Positions 17,389 to 25,888 of a stretch of 64,000 nt of DNA are shown here, one piece after another. Source of the stretch: Sphaerisporangium aureirubrum (GTDB lineage: Bacteria > Actinomycetota > Actinomycetes > Streptosporangiales > Streptosporangiaceae); contig NZ_JBHSRF010000042.1 in NCBI RefSeq assembly GCF_042658925.1, forward strand, positions 10,310-74,309. Direction: 5' to 3'. How positions within the stretch are numbered: the stretch's first letter is position 1; each line of letters begins with the position of its first letter. Made by a program: the position numbers and the translations under genes. The notes beneath the pieces were generated by a model. It saw nothing but the letters and a program-made list of their open reading frames with translations. It made no database searches and was not told the DNA's origin.

Positions 17389-17414
17389 GCCCTTCCCGCC
17401 CGGGGCGGGGCTCA
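17386..17414. terminator. Bidirectional terminator with both stop codons in its stem
   Basis: Nested inverted repeat TGAGCCC / GGGCTCA (17386-17392, 17408-17414) with an inner CCCGCC / GGCGGG. The TGA of the acetyltransferase gene and the TGA of the convergent MBL gene form the two ends of the stem, so one hairpin can terminate both transcripts. Confidence 0.65.
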
Positions 17415-18734
17415 GTCGGTGGCGGGGGGGACCCACCAGAGCTCACCGCCGGCGATGTCGTGGTAGACGTCCAGCAGGTCCTCCTGGGTGATGGCGCTGC
17501 GGGACTCGGCGGCGGCCCAGGTGTAGACGCCCCTGGCCATGATCGAGGTCTCCTCCTGGACGCGGAGCATGTAGACCCGGGCGCGGACCTCGTGGACCTT
17601 TCCGTCGGCGGGGGCCGCCTGCGTGGCGAACTCGGCCAGCTGGCAGGCCAGGCGGAGGTCCCCGTCGGCGGCGGCCCGCGCGGCGCGGGCGGCGATGGGA
17701 CGGGCGCCGCCCGCGAGCTCGGCCAGCGCGCCGGCGAGGACGGCGTCCGCGGGAGGCTTCAGGTGAGCGGGGTCACCGTCGTGCCAGCCGCCGTAGAGGC
17801 GCCAGATGTTGCGGACCACGAACTCCGGCTCGTCGTAGTACGGCTGGAGGTAGGGCCGGTCGGCCAGTTCACCCGGGGCGCGCACGGACAGCAGGATCTC
17901 GTTGAGGCGGGCCCCGGCGTTCATCATGTCCAGGGTCTGGTCGACGAGGCTGTCCAGGTAGTCGGCCGTGTCGATCAGCGCCTGGCGCACCCGCCCGGCA
18001 CCCACGATGGGCAGGCCGTGTCCGGGCAGCAGCACCTCGGCGTCCAGGGCGGCCATCGCGCGCAGGGCGACGGCCCACTCGTCGGGATAGCGCTGCACCT
18101 TCTGCGGGTTGCCGGCGTTCGGCGTGACCCAGACGAACAGGTCGCCGGTCAGCAGGACCCCGCGCTCGGGCAGGAACGCCCAGGTGGCGTCGTCGGTCTC
18201 GCCGCGGGCGTGCCGCATGTCGAAGGTCACGTCGCCGAGCGTGACGGCCATCCGGTCCCGGTAGGTCAGGTCGGGCGTGCGGTAGGCCGCGGGCCAGGTC
18301 AGCGTGGTGAAGCCGAACTGCCGCTGGTTGATGACCGTGTTGTAGCCGGCCGTCCTCGCGTACCGGGTGAACCGCGCCGCGACGTTCTCGTGCGCGACGA
18401 CGTTCGGCCGCGGCCCCGTCTCGGCGTCGAACGGCGCCATGCCGGCCACGTGGTCGAAGTGCCCGTGCGAGTAGATCGCGTAGCGGACCGGCTCGTCCGA
18501 CCACCCCCGGATCGCCGCGTGCGCGTTCTGCGCGTCCACGACGTTCCCTGTGTCGAACAGAGCCAGGCCGCCATCGCCTCGGACGCCGTAAACATTCCCG
18601 AAGGCCGGCCACATGACCACGCCCTCGGCGACCTCCTGCGCCCCCCTCGAGCGCAGGTCCCGCAGCGGCATCTCCCGCGGTGACACCGAGCCGCGCCAGA
18701 CGTCTTCCGCGTGGTCGAGGATCGGCGATGTCAT
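17412..18734 (-). CDS. MBL-fold hydrolase with alkylsulfatase-type dimerisation domain
   Basis: A 440-residue protein. The metallo-beta-lactamase domain (residues about 35-265) has the zinc motif SHGHFDHVAG, GETDD, LTGDLFVW and LLPGHG. The C-terminal region (VVRNIWRLYGGWHDGDPAHL, then LACQLAEFATQAAP) corresponds to the alkyl-sulfatase dimerisation domain. Such enzymes hydrolyse alkyl sulfates or related esters; the substrate here is unknown. No signal peptide is seen. A LAL regulator lies just upstream on the same strand (71 bp gap). Confidence 0.82.
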   Translation of the reverse strand: MTSPILDHAEDVWRGSVSPREMPLRDLRSRGAQEVAEGVVMWPAFGNVYGVRGDGGLALFDTGNVVDAQNAHAAIRGWSDEPVRYAIYSHGHFDHVAGMAPFDAETGPRPNVVAHENVAARFTRYARTAGYNTVINQRQFGFTTLTWPAAYRTPDLTYRDRMAVTLGDVTFDMRHARGETDDATWAFLPERGVLLTGDLFVWVTPNAGNPQKVQRYPDEWAVALRAMAALDAEVLLPGHGLPIVGAGRVRQALIDTADYLDSLVDQTLDMMNAGARLNEILLSVRAPGELADRPYLQPYYDEPEFVVRNIWRLYGGWHDGDPAHLKPPADAVLAGALAELAGGARPIAARAARAAADGDLRLACQLAEFATQAAPADGKVHEVRARVYMLRVQEETSIMARGVYTWAAAESRSAITQEDLLDVYHDIAGGELWWVPPATD

Positions 18735-18804
18735 GCGCCAACCCTGTCGCGGAACGGTCCCGGCGCATCAGTAGGGAGATCCCTACAGCTGCGCGCCGGC
18801 GCCT

Positions 18805-21432
18805 TCAGACCTCGCCGCGTTCGAACGCCACCGCCAGCTCCACGCGGGAGCGCAGGCCGGTCTTGGCGTAGACCCGGGTGAGGTACACCTCGACGGTCTT
18901 GCGGCTGTAGTGGAGCTCCTCGGCGATCTGCGGGTTGGACAGGCCGCCGGCCACCAGCTCGATGACGCGGCGCTCCGCGGGCGTGAGGGGGGCCACGGTG
19001 GCGGGGGCCAGACCGGCGGCCTTCAGGGCGATGGCGGCGCGGCTCTGCCAGGGGACGGCGCCGAGGTCGGTGAAGATGGCGTGGGCGCGGACCAGCTGCT
19101 GGGAGTCGCCGAGACCGCCGAGGATCAGGCGGGCCCTGGCCTCCTCGAACTTCAGGCCGTCGGCGCGGGCGGCCTCCAGCGCGGCCTCGGTGTGGTCGCG
19201 GTCGCGGAAGGCGGCGCCGAGCGCGAGGTCGGCGACCAGCCGGGCGCGTGGCGTCCCGGTCTTGGCGACCTCGGCGAGCGCGGTGGCGGCCTCGCGGGCG
19301 GGGCCGATCTCGCCCGCGACGCCGTGCATGATGACCCGCATGCCGTACGCCCGGTGCAGCACGTCCGGCGGGCCGGTGGCGACCGCCTCGTCCAGCAGGC
19401 GGGCCGCGGCGGCGCGGTCGCCGCGGCCGACGGCGTACCGGGCGCGGAACACCGCGCGCAGGGACACCTGCATCACGCAGTTGGGCGGCGGGTCGGCGAG
19501 CAGCGGCTCGGCCTCGTCGTACCGGCCCTGGTCGAGCAGGATCTCCAGCTCGATGTTGCGCAGCAGCGAGAGGTTCTCCCAGAGCCCGGCCTCGGTGAGG
19601 GAGACGGCGTCGGAGCGGATGTCGCGCAGCGCGTGCTCCCACTCGCCGCCGAGCCGCCGCACCACCGCCATGGTGCGCACGTGCTGTCCCGCGATGTTGT
19701 GCCAGCCGAGGCCGCGGTAGATCTCCTCGGCCTGGGAGAGCAGGTCGATGGTGCGGCTGCGCACCCCGCCCCCGGCGAGCAGGTGCGCCGCGGACTCCAG
19801 CGCCGCCAGCCGCGCCGCGGGCGGCAGCGCGGCGGACGTGGACAGCATGGTGTCCAGCGCCCGCTCGGTCTCCTCCCACCGGCCTTTGATGATGGCGTTG
19901 CCCGCCAGCGCGCTCAGCGCGATCACCATGTCCTGCGGCGGGCACTCCGGCAGCGCGCGCCACGCCTGCGCCGTCAGCTCCGAGGAGTCCATCCCGAGCT
20001 GGGTGCTGATCACGGCCTGCTGGGCGAGCAGCGCCGTGCGGTCGTCGGCGGCGGGCAGCTGCTCGGTGGCGATCGACACCGCCAGCTCGTACTGCCCCAT
20101 GGAGTGCGCCGCGTTCACCATCGTCTGCGCGGTCCTGGTGTGCCGCCGCCCGGGCGTGAGCACGGCCAGCGCCGCCTGCCCGGCGCGCAGCGCGTCCGAG
20201 GGCCGGGACCCCTTCCAGTACGACAGCGACTGCCGGGCCAGTAGCACGCCGCGCTCCTCGCCGGAGGCGAGCTCGGCGGCCCGGCCGTACCAGTGGCCGG
20301 CCGACAGCGGCGCCGTCCAGCGGGTCAGCTCGGCCGCGCGCAGCATCGCGGGCAGCGCCTCGGCGCTCTGGCCGCCCGCCGCGACGTGCGTGGCCCATTC
20401 CAGCACCCGCCGGGTGCCGCTGAGGCCCTGCCGCCGCAGCAGCTCGGCGATCCTGGCGTGCACGCCGCGCCGCTCGGCCGGGCCGAGGTCGGCGTACAAC
20501 GCCTCGGCGACCAGCGGGTGGGCGAACTCGAAGGCGCCGTCGTCGGTGACGACGACCACGCCGTCCCGCACCAGCCCGTCGAACGCGCGCTCGGCCTCGC
20601 CGGGTCCGAGCCCCGCGACCTCGGCGAGCGCGCCGAGGTCGTCGGGACCGGCCGGACGGGTGTGGCGCAGCGCCGCGAGCACGCGGGCGAGGTTCCTGCC
20701 GCCCTGGTCACGCTGGAACAGCCGGGTGAGCATGGCGCCGCGCCGCGTGCCGGGGTGCGCGGACCGCACGGCGCCGCCCTGCACCAGGGTCAGCACCGCC
20801 TCGCGCGCGAACCACGGGTTGCCGCGGCTCTCCCTGTGCACCTGCCGCACGATCGTCTCGCTCGGGGTGCGGCCGATCAGGTCGGTGACCAGCGCGGTCA
20901 CCTCGTCCAGCGAGAGGGGGTCGAGCCGGACGACGAGGTCGGCGTCCATCGCGGGCAGCCGCCGCGCCGTCCCGGCCACGGTCAGGTCGCGCACCCGGCG
21001 CGGCAGGTAGGACAACACGCCGAGCGTGTCGTCGTCGGCCAGGTGCAGGTCGTCGACGGCGAGCAGCGTGCGTCCCGGCAGGCGTTCCAGGAGGTTGGCG
21101 GTGCGGACGGCGGGCGCGGAACCGGCGGCGCCGAGTGCGGCCTCGTCGATGGCCGCCAGCAGTTCCCGCAGCGGCTCGCCGGCCGCGGGGTCGTCGTGCA
21201 GCGCGCCGAGCGCGTCGGTGAGCGAGGCGTAGGCCAGACCGGTGCCGAAGTCGCGGGCCTGCCCGTGCAGCACGCGGTATCCCATGTTCCTGGCCAGGGT
21301 TTCGGCCTCGGCCAGCATGTGCGTCTTGCCGATCCCCGCCTCGCCGTGGATCAGGATCGTCACCGGCGGCCTGAGCAGCGCCGACTCGATGGCGCGAAGT
21401 GTGGCGGGTCGCCCGGAGGTGTGCCGCTCCAC
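18805..21432 (-). CDS. LAL-family (large ATP-binding LuxR) regulator
   Basis: An 875-residue regulator. It has an N-terminal AAA/NACHT-like ATPase with Walker A in IHGEAGIGKTH and Walker B in LLAVDDLHLAD, a long helical TPR-like middle, and a C-terminal LuxR helix-turn-helix (LTPAERRVIELVAGGLSN, TVEVYLTRVYAKTGLRSR). Members control secondary metabolism or sugar use in actinomycetes. The GTG start has GGAGGG 9 bases upstream. The downstream MBL hydrolase on the same strand is a plausible target or operon partner. Confidence 0.9.
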   Translation of the reverse strand: MERHTSGRPATLRAIESALLRPPVTILIHGEAGIGKTHMLAEAETLARNMGYRVLHGQARDFGTGLAYASLTDALGALHDDPAAGEPLRELLAAIDEAALGAAGSAPAVRTANLLERLPGRTLLAVDDLHLADDDTLGVLSYLPRRVRDLTVAGTARRLPAMDADLVVRLDPLSLDEVTALVTDLIGRTPSETIVRQVHRESRGNPWFAREAVLTLVQGGAVRSAHPGTRRGAMLTRLFQRDQGGRNLARVLAALRHTRPAGPDDLGALAEVAGLGPGEAERAFDGLVRDGVVVVTDDGAFEFAHPLVAEALYADLGPAERRGVHARIAELLRRQGLSGTRRVLEWATHVAAGGQSAEALPAMLRAAELTRWTAPLSAGHWYGRAAELASGEERGVLLARQSLSYWKGSRPSDALRAGQAALAVLTPGRRHTRTAQTMVNAAHSMGQYELAVSIATEQLPAADDRTALLAQQAVISTQLGMDSSELTAQAWRALPECPPQDMVIALSALAGNAIIKGRWEETERALDTMLSTSAALPPAARLAALESAAHLLAGGGVRSRTIDLLSQAEEIYRGLGWHNIAGQHVRTMAVVRRLGGEWEHALRDIRSDAVSLTEAGLWENLSLLRNIELEILLDQGRYDEAEPLLADPPPNCVMQVSLRAVFRARYAVGRGDRAAAARLLDEAVATGPPDVLHRAYGMRVIMHGVAGEIGPAREAATALAEVAKTGTPRARLVADLALGAAFRDRDHTEAALEAARADGLKFEEARARLILGGLGDSQQLVRAHAIFTDLGAVPWQSRAAIALKAAGLAPATVAPLTPAERRVIELVAGGLSNPQIAEELHYSRKTVEVYLTRVYAKTGLRSRVELAVAFERGEV

Positions 21433-21660
21433 CCTTCACCGCCCTCCGTGATCGGTACGGCGGCGGGCCGAGGTGTTCTCGGTCAGGCCCACCCGGGCGG
21501 CGATGTCGGCCGGCACGCGTCGTACCGTATCCGGTTAGGTTTTGCGCCGCCAATCCCCGGATTCCGGGATGGTGACCGGTGGGCCACGAAGTCCGGCTAT
21601 ATGGTGATACGTCCAGGATCGATCGCCATGGTCACGCGGCCCGCGCGCCTCGGCGTATCC

Positions 21661-22080
21661 CTAGAAGGGGACCTCGAACCACGTGCGGGTGCCGGTGCGG
21701 TTGCGGGTGGCGCCCCATTCCTTGGAGAGGGCCTCGACGAGGAACATGCCGCGGCCGCACTCGGACATGGGGTCGGGGACGCAGATCTCGGGGATGGAGC
21801 CGATGGCGCCCTGGTCCAGCACCTCGACGCGGAAGGTCTCCACGGTGGCGAGGAGGCGGACGCGGACCTCGCCGCCGTCCAGGCCGGAGACGGTGTGGCG
21901 CAGAGCGTTGGTGATGACCTCGCAGGTGAGCAGTTCCACGACTTCGAGTGCCGGATGCTCCGTCGTGTCGGGCACCTGGAGATGGCGGGCGGCGGCGCGG
22001 CGAACCGCGCGGCGGGCCGGGGGGACCTCCGCCACCACTCCGGGAAACGTGAAGTCGCCGAGCAGCTGAACCGTCGCCAT
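21661..22080 (-). CDS. HATPase (RsbW-like) regulatory protein
   Basis: A 139-residue GHKL ATPase of the anti-sigma/serine-kinase type. The N box is EVITNALRHT, followed by VEVLDQGAI and CGRGMFLVEAL; no membrane segment. GAGGA precedes the ATG at a good distance. It is divergent from an XRE/DUF5753 regulator plus DUF397 gene, the arrangement of the whiJ/abaA-like clusters of streptomycetes. It could phosphorylate an unknown anti-anti-sigma factor or act with the neighbouring regulator. Confidence 0.82.
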   Translation of the reverse strand: MATVQLLGDFTFPGVVAEVPPARRAVRRAAARHLQVPDTTEHPALEVVELLTCEVITNALRHTVSGLDGGEVRVRLLATVETFRVEVLDQGAIGSIPEICVPDPMSECGRGMFLVEALSKEWGATRNRTGTRTWFEVPF

Positions 22081-22160
22081 TGACGTCCTCGCTCTCTACT
22101 CGTCGTCGCCGGTCGGTCGAACCGTTGACGAGGCCGTGCGTTGGTGGAAACTCTACGCAG

Positions 22161-22182
22161 TCATCCGATTACTTTGGGATGA
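22161..22182. promoter_or_regulatory. Dyad TCATCC-N10-GGATGA upstream of the XRE gene
   Basis: Perfect 6-bp arms within the 196-bp gap between the HATPase gene and the XRE/DUF5753 gene; GTCATC / GATGAC (22160-22165, 22181-22186) overlaps it. A plausible operator for the adjacent XRE protein; unproven. Confidence 0.35.
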
Positions 22183-22276
22183 TGACCCTGGTGCCGCCGG
22201 CTGTAAAGCCGTGCTGCCGGAACGGTTCCACGGTCCTCTGTTCTTAGTGGACGAGTTGCCCCTCAGGAGGGACATC

Positions 22277-23134
22277 ATGGCAAGCCGAACCAGCCCGACG
22301 GTGCGTCGCCGGAGACTGGCCGCGGAGTTGCGCCGTCTTCGGCAGGCGTCCGGCAGGACACGCGAGGAGGTGGCGGAGTGGGTCGGCTGCGCGCCCGCCA
22401 CCGTCACGAAGATAGAGAACGGCTCGGCGACCGCCAGGCCCGCGGACGTCTCCCTGCTCCTGGAGCTGTACGACGTCACCGGCGCGCCGCGGGACGAGCT
22501 GATGACCCTCGCCCGCGAGGCGCGCAGGCGCGGCTGGTGGCACCAGTACGCCGACACCTTCCACCCGGGTTTCGAGGTCTACGTCGGCCTGGAGGAGGAG
22601 GCCGCCCGGATCCGCTCGTACCAGGCCGAGGTGGTCGGCGGCCTGCTGCAGACCGAGGCGTACGCCCGGGCGCTGTTCGCGGCCGAGCTGCCCGCCGTGC
22701 CCGAGGACGCCGTGGCGCGGCAGGTGGCGGTGCGGCTGAAGCGGCAGGAACGCCTGACCGCGGGCGACCCCCCGCGCACGTGCGCCGTGCTGAACGAGGC
22801 CGCGCTGTGGCGCGAGGTCGGCGGGCGGGCCACGATGCGGGAGCAGCTGCGGCATCTGGTGAAGGTGTCGGGGATCGCCGGGACGACGGTGCAGGTGCTG
22901 CCGTTCGCCGCCGGGTCGCACCCGGGCATGCACGGGGCGTTCACCGTGCTGGGGTTCCCCGAGGACGGGGACGCGGACGTGGTGTACGTCGAATACCGGC
23001 AGGGAAGCCTGTACCTCGAGAAGCAGGCCGACAAAGAGGCGTACGTCCGGCTGTTCGATCACCTGCGCGCACGGGCGCTCGGCCCGGAGGAGTCCCGCGC
23101 CCTGATCTCGCGCGTGGCCGACCAGATGACGTGA
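22277..23134 (+). CDS. XRE-family regulator with DUF5753 domain
   Basis: A 285-residue protein. The N-terminal helix-turn-helix is RLRQASGRTREEVAEWVGC and ATVTKIENG; the remainder is DUF5753 (RGWWHQYADTFHPGFEVYVG, VGGLLQTEAYARALF, VQVLPFAAGSHPGMHGAF, VYVEYRQGSLYLE). ATG 22277 follows AGGAGGG at a good distance. DUF397 follows after 26 bp, the standard pairing in which the XRE protein and its small partner act together in developmental or antibiotic regulation (WhiJ-like). Confidence 0.9.
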   Translation: MASRTSPTVRRRRLAAELRRLRQASGRTREEVAEWVGCAPATVTKIENGSATARPADVSLLLELYDVTGAPRDELMTLAREARRRGWWHQYADTFHPGFEVYVGLEEEAARIRSYQAEVVGGLLQTEAYARALFAAELPAVPEDAVARQVAVRLKRQERLTAGDPPRTCAVLNEAALWREVGGRATMREQLRHLVKVSGIAGTTVQVLPFAAGSHPGMHGAFTVLGFPEDGDADVVYVEYRQGSLYLEKQADKEAYVRLFDHLRARALGPEESRALISRVADQMT

Positions 23135-23160
23135 CGGCGTCCGACGAAGGAGACCCCCGC

Positions 23161-23379
23161 ATGGACCAGCCTTCAGTCCGGTGGCGCAGGAGCACACGCA
23201 GCGCGACGACCGGCGGTGAGTGCGTCGAGGTGGCGGTGGTGCGGGGGGTGGGCCCGGCGGGCGGGCCGGTCTACATGGTGCGCGACTCGAAGAGGTCCCG
23301 CGGCCCGGTCCTCACGGTCACCTGGGGCGGGTGGGCGGCCTTCGTCCGCGGGGTCAAGACGGGCCGGATCACCGGCTGA
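23161..23379 (+). CDS. DUF397 small regulatory partner protein
   Basis: A 72-residue DUF397 protein: VRWRRSTRSATTGGECVEVA, then VRDSKRSRGPVL and WAAFVRGVKTG. GAAGGAG lies 8 bases before the ATG. It forms an operon with the DUF5753 regulator and probably modulates it, as for whiJ-type pairs in Streptomyces. Its last 11 bases overlap the end of the convergent CHAP gene. Confidence 0.9.
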   Translation: MDQPSVRWRRSTRSATTGGECVEVAVVRGVGPAGGPVYMVRDSKRSRGPVLTVTWGGWAAFVRGVKTGRITG

Positions 23380-24193
23380 GGCGCCGGGTGCGCCGGGCGC
23401 GGACACAGGCGACGACGGCCAGCAGGGCGACCAGCAGCGGCACCAGCAGGGTGACGTAGCCGGGCATGGCCTCACCGGGGACCGTGGCGAGACCGGCGGC
23501 GGCGACACCGGACGCGCCGGGTCCGGAGACCGGAACACCGGCGATCACGTAGGCGCCGGGGCCGGAGAAGGGGTATCCGGCGGTGACGACGCCGGAATCG
23601 GAGACCGGGTGGGCGACCGGGGCGGGCTGGGCCGGCGCCGGGGCGGCGGTGTGGGCGGCGTGCACGGCCTTGGCGACGCCGGGGGCGGGCGCCGGGGCGG
23701 GGGCGGAGGCCATGGCCTCGGCCTCCTGCTGGGCCTTCACCTGGTCGGGGTAGCCGTAGCCGACGACGTAGTCCTGGTCGCGGGTCTTCTCGCGGACGAA
23801 CTGGCCGTCGACGTTGCCCTCGATGGTGTGGATGGTGTCGCCGTCGACGTCGATCACCATGCCGACGTGGTCGATGCCGTCGACCTCGCCCGCTCCGCTC
23901 CAGTCGTAGAACACCACCGCCCCGGGCTCGGGAGTGTCACCCCAGGCGTCGTGGGAGATGAACCACTCGGCGTGGCCCACGGTGTAGGCGAACTGGCCGA
24001 ACCACTCGTCGTAGCCGAGCTTGTGCGCGGCCCACGACAGGAACATGTCGCACCACGGCTGGGCGGAGTAGTCGGAGTCGAACTCGACGGTCTTGCCGTA
24101 CCAATCACCGAACTTGGTGTAGCCGCCGCCGTGCTCGCTGTAGCCGAGCTGGCTCTTGAGCAGCTGGATCATTTCGTGCAGTTCTGGGGACAT
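23369..24193 (-). CDS. CHAP-domain amidase/peptidase with C-terminal membrane anchor
   Basis: A 274-residue protein. The CHAP domain occupies residues 1 to about 140, with the catalytic Cys in SAQPWCDMFLSWAA and His in GIDHVGMVID. An Ala/Pro-rich linker and a Gly/Val region lead to one C-terminal membrane helix (YVTLLVPLLVALLAVVACV) ending RARRTRRLSR. No N-terminal signal peptide is visible. CHAP enzymes cut peptidoglycan peptides; the C-terminal helix plus basic tail suggests tail-anchoring, but how the domain would reach the wall is unclear. It ends inside the DUF397 gene. Confidence 0.82.
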   Translation of the reverse strand: MSPELHEMIQLLKSQLGYSEHGGGYTKFGDWYGKTVEFDSDYSAQPWCDMFLSWAAHKLGYDEWFGQFAYTVGHAEWFISHDAWGDTPEPGAVVFYDWSGAGEVDGIDHVGMVIDVDGDTIHTIEGNVDGQFVREKTRDQDYVVGYGYPDQVKAQQEAEAMASAPAPAPAPGVAKAVHAAHTAAPAPAQPAPVAHPVSDSGVVTAGYPFSGPGAYVIAGVPVSGPGASGVAAAGLATVPGEAMPGYVTLLVPLLVALLAVVACVRARRTRRLSR

Positions 24194-24420
24194 GGGAAGT
24201 CGAGAGTCCTTCCACTGCGTGCCGGCGCTGGGGCGGCGCCGGAGGGGAACAACAGGTGGAGGAGCACGTTAGCCAGGAAAAGCGCAGGTCAAAAGGGTGC
24301 CAAGTGGACGCTTGCGCCTACCGGCACGGGGTCCGGCGCGGGGGTCCCGCGCGGAAAGCCTTACGCCGCCGGGGTTTTCGCCCGGGGGGCGCCGGGCGCC
24401 GGATGTTACCGTCCGACCCA
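24194..24420 (-). promoter_or_regulatory. Long GC-rich leader upstream of the CHAP gene
   Basis: An AT-rich promoter-like patch (about 24411-24450, with TAAAGAT on the minus strand) lies some 220 bases before the CHAP start. The leader between holds several GC stems (for example GGCGCC/CCGGCG repeats near 24385-24402 and GGA-CGGTAACA-TCC at 24401-24414). Actinobacterial wall-lytic genes often carry ydaO (c-di-AMP) riboswitches, but I could not match that consensus. No gene is supported in 24194-24525. Confidence 0.3.
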
Positions 24421-24480
24421 AATCTTTACTCAAACATGACTAAAACCGACATGTCATGACGAATCGGGCATGCCGGGGTA

Positions 24481-24510
24481 GATCCCGGCGGGCCGTCGCG
24501 CGCCGGGATC
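24481..24510 (-). terminator. Hairpin terminator after the esterase gene
   Basis: A perfect 10-bp stem (GATCCCGGCG / CGCCGGGATC) with a 10-nt loop lies 15 bases past the stop of the minus-strand esterase gene. There is no clear U-run, as is common in actinobacteria. Confidence 0.6.
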
Positions 24511-24525
24511 CGGAGAACTTCCAGG

Positions 24526-25761
24526 TCAGCTCGTCGTGCGCGGCCTGCGCGAGTCGGGGGCGGGCACCGGGACCGGCGCCGGGGCGTGCGGCCGGGCGTC
24601 GAGACGGCGGGCCAGCCAGGGGAGCGCCTGCGGCAGCTCACGATTCCAGGTGGTGAAGTTGTGGCCGCCGCTCGGCAGGATCAGCGAGGCCGCCCGCATC
24701 GGGGAGCGGACCGCGTCCAGGAACCGCAGCGTGGACAGATAGTTGGACTCGCCCTGCCTGCTGGTCGTCACCAGGACCGAGACCGGCGGATGCGGCAGGT
24801 GGGACAGCCGCCACATCAGGTCGTTCTCGTTACGCAGCCGCCTGCTGCCGCCGAACAGGTCGCCGGTGGTGGCGTCGACCGGCGACTGGAAGTAGCCCGA
24901 CAGCGACACGGCGGCCGAGTACGCCTCCGGGTGGCGCATGCTCAGCTTGAGCGCGCAGTAGCCGCCGGTGGAGCCGCCGAGCACGCCCCAGCCCGCCGCG
25001 GTGGTGGCGACCCGCAGCGACCCGGCGACCGCCCGCTTGAGGTCCCTGGTGAAGTAGGACTCCACCTGCGGGCCGCCCGGCACGTCCATGCACTCGGTGT
25101 CGCGCGGCGGCGCGACGGTCGGACGGGTGAGCACGAGGACGGTGGGCGGCATCCGCCCCTCCTCGATGGCCCGGGCGGCGACGGCGGGCATGTTCATGCG
25201 GCTGATGAGGTTGCGCGGATCACCTGGGTAGCCGGTCAGCCCGACGATCACGGGGAACCGGGTGTTCTCGTATTCCTTGGCAAAATACTGCGGGGGCAGA
25301 TAAATGTAGGCGAGGGTGCTCAGCCCGGTGGCGGCGCCGGGAATCATCACTTCACTCAGCCGCCCCGCGGATTTATGAGTCTTTCCCGGAATATAGACGT
25401 TCGCCGAGCGGATCACCTGTATTCCGTGCGCCCGCCCGCCCGGATTCACCTCCTCGGGAGCCGGCGCCACGCCGCGGGGCGCCGAGTCCGGCGCCTCCAC
25501 CTCGCGGACCGCGGGCACCGGTGCGGAGCCGGTGCCGAGCAGGTCGCTCCAGGAACCGTAGAAGCCGAAATAGTTGTTGACGAGCAGGCCGAGCGCCATC
25601 AGGGTGAGCGCCTGTGTGCCCGCGAGCACGCCGACGCGGCCGGCCACGGCGGGCCAGGTGCGGGCGCTGAGCCTCGGCCAGATCCACAGGGCCGAGCCGG
25701 TCAGGCCCCCTGCCGCGAGCACGATCGCCAGAATCGCGAGCCATGTCGACGTGAGCCCCAT
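24526..25761 (-). CDS. Membrane-anchored esterase, antigen-85-like alpha/beta hydrolase
   Basis: A 411-residue protein. Two N-terminal membrane helices (LAILAIVLAAGGLTGSALWIW; VLAGTQALTLMALGLLVNNY) are followed by an extracytoplasmic esterase-D/antigen-85 type domain: the nucleophile in GVLGGSTGGYCALKL, the acid region VLVTTSRQGES and His in LPSGGHNFTTW. A Pro-rich tail ends the protein. This architecture occurs widely in actinomycetes as putative esterases or acyltransferases; the substrate is unknown. Confidence 0.83.
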   Translation of the reverse strand: MGLTSTWLAILAIVLAAGGLTGSALWIWPRLSARTWPAVAGRVGVLAGTQALTLMALGLLVNNYFGFYGSWSDLLGTGSAPVPAVREVEAPDSAPRGVAPAPEEVNPGGRAHGIQVIRSANVYIPGKTHKSAGRLSEVMIPGAATGLSTLAYIYLPPQYFAKEYENTRFPVIVGLTGYPGDPRNLISRMNMPAVAARAIEEGRMPPTVLVLTRPTVAPPRDTECMDVPGGPQVESYFTRDLKRAVAGSLRVATTAAGWGVLGGSTGGYCALKLSMRHPEAYSAAVSLSGYFQSPVDATTGDLFGGSRRLRNENDLMWRLSHLPHPPVSVLVTTSRQGESNYLSTLRFLDAVRSPMRAASLILPSGGHNFTTWNRELPQALPWLARRLDARPHAPAPVPVPAPDSRRPRTTS

Positions 25762-25888
25762 TCTCGGCCTCCCCGTGTCTCATTCCGCCCGCCTGCCGTC
25801 GGCGGGCCGTGCCAGGGAAGTTATCCAATCGAGATAAGAGCGGAATAAGGGACGAAAACCGGGAGGGCCCCCCGGGTAATGAAATGGT

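Noticed and set aside
24194..24420. ydaO c-di-AMP riboswitch before the CHAP gene
   Set aside because: Context is suggestive but the conserved sequence blocks were not found by eye; kept only as an unspecified leader.
24256..24459. Possible 67-residue gene upstream of the CHAP gene
   Set aside because: Arg/Gly-rich shadow, no homologue recognised, and it lies in the likely CHAP leader on the opposite strand.
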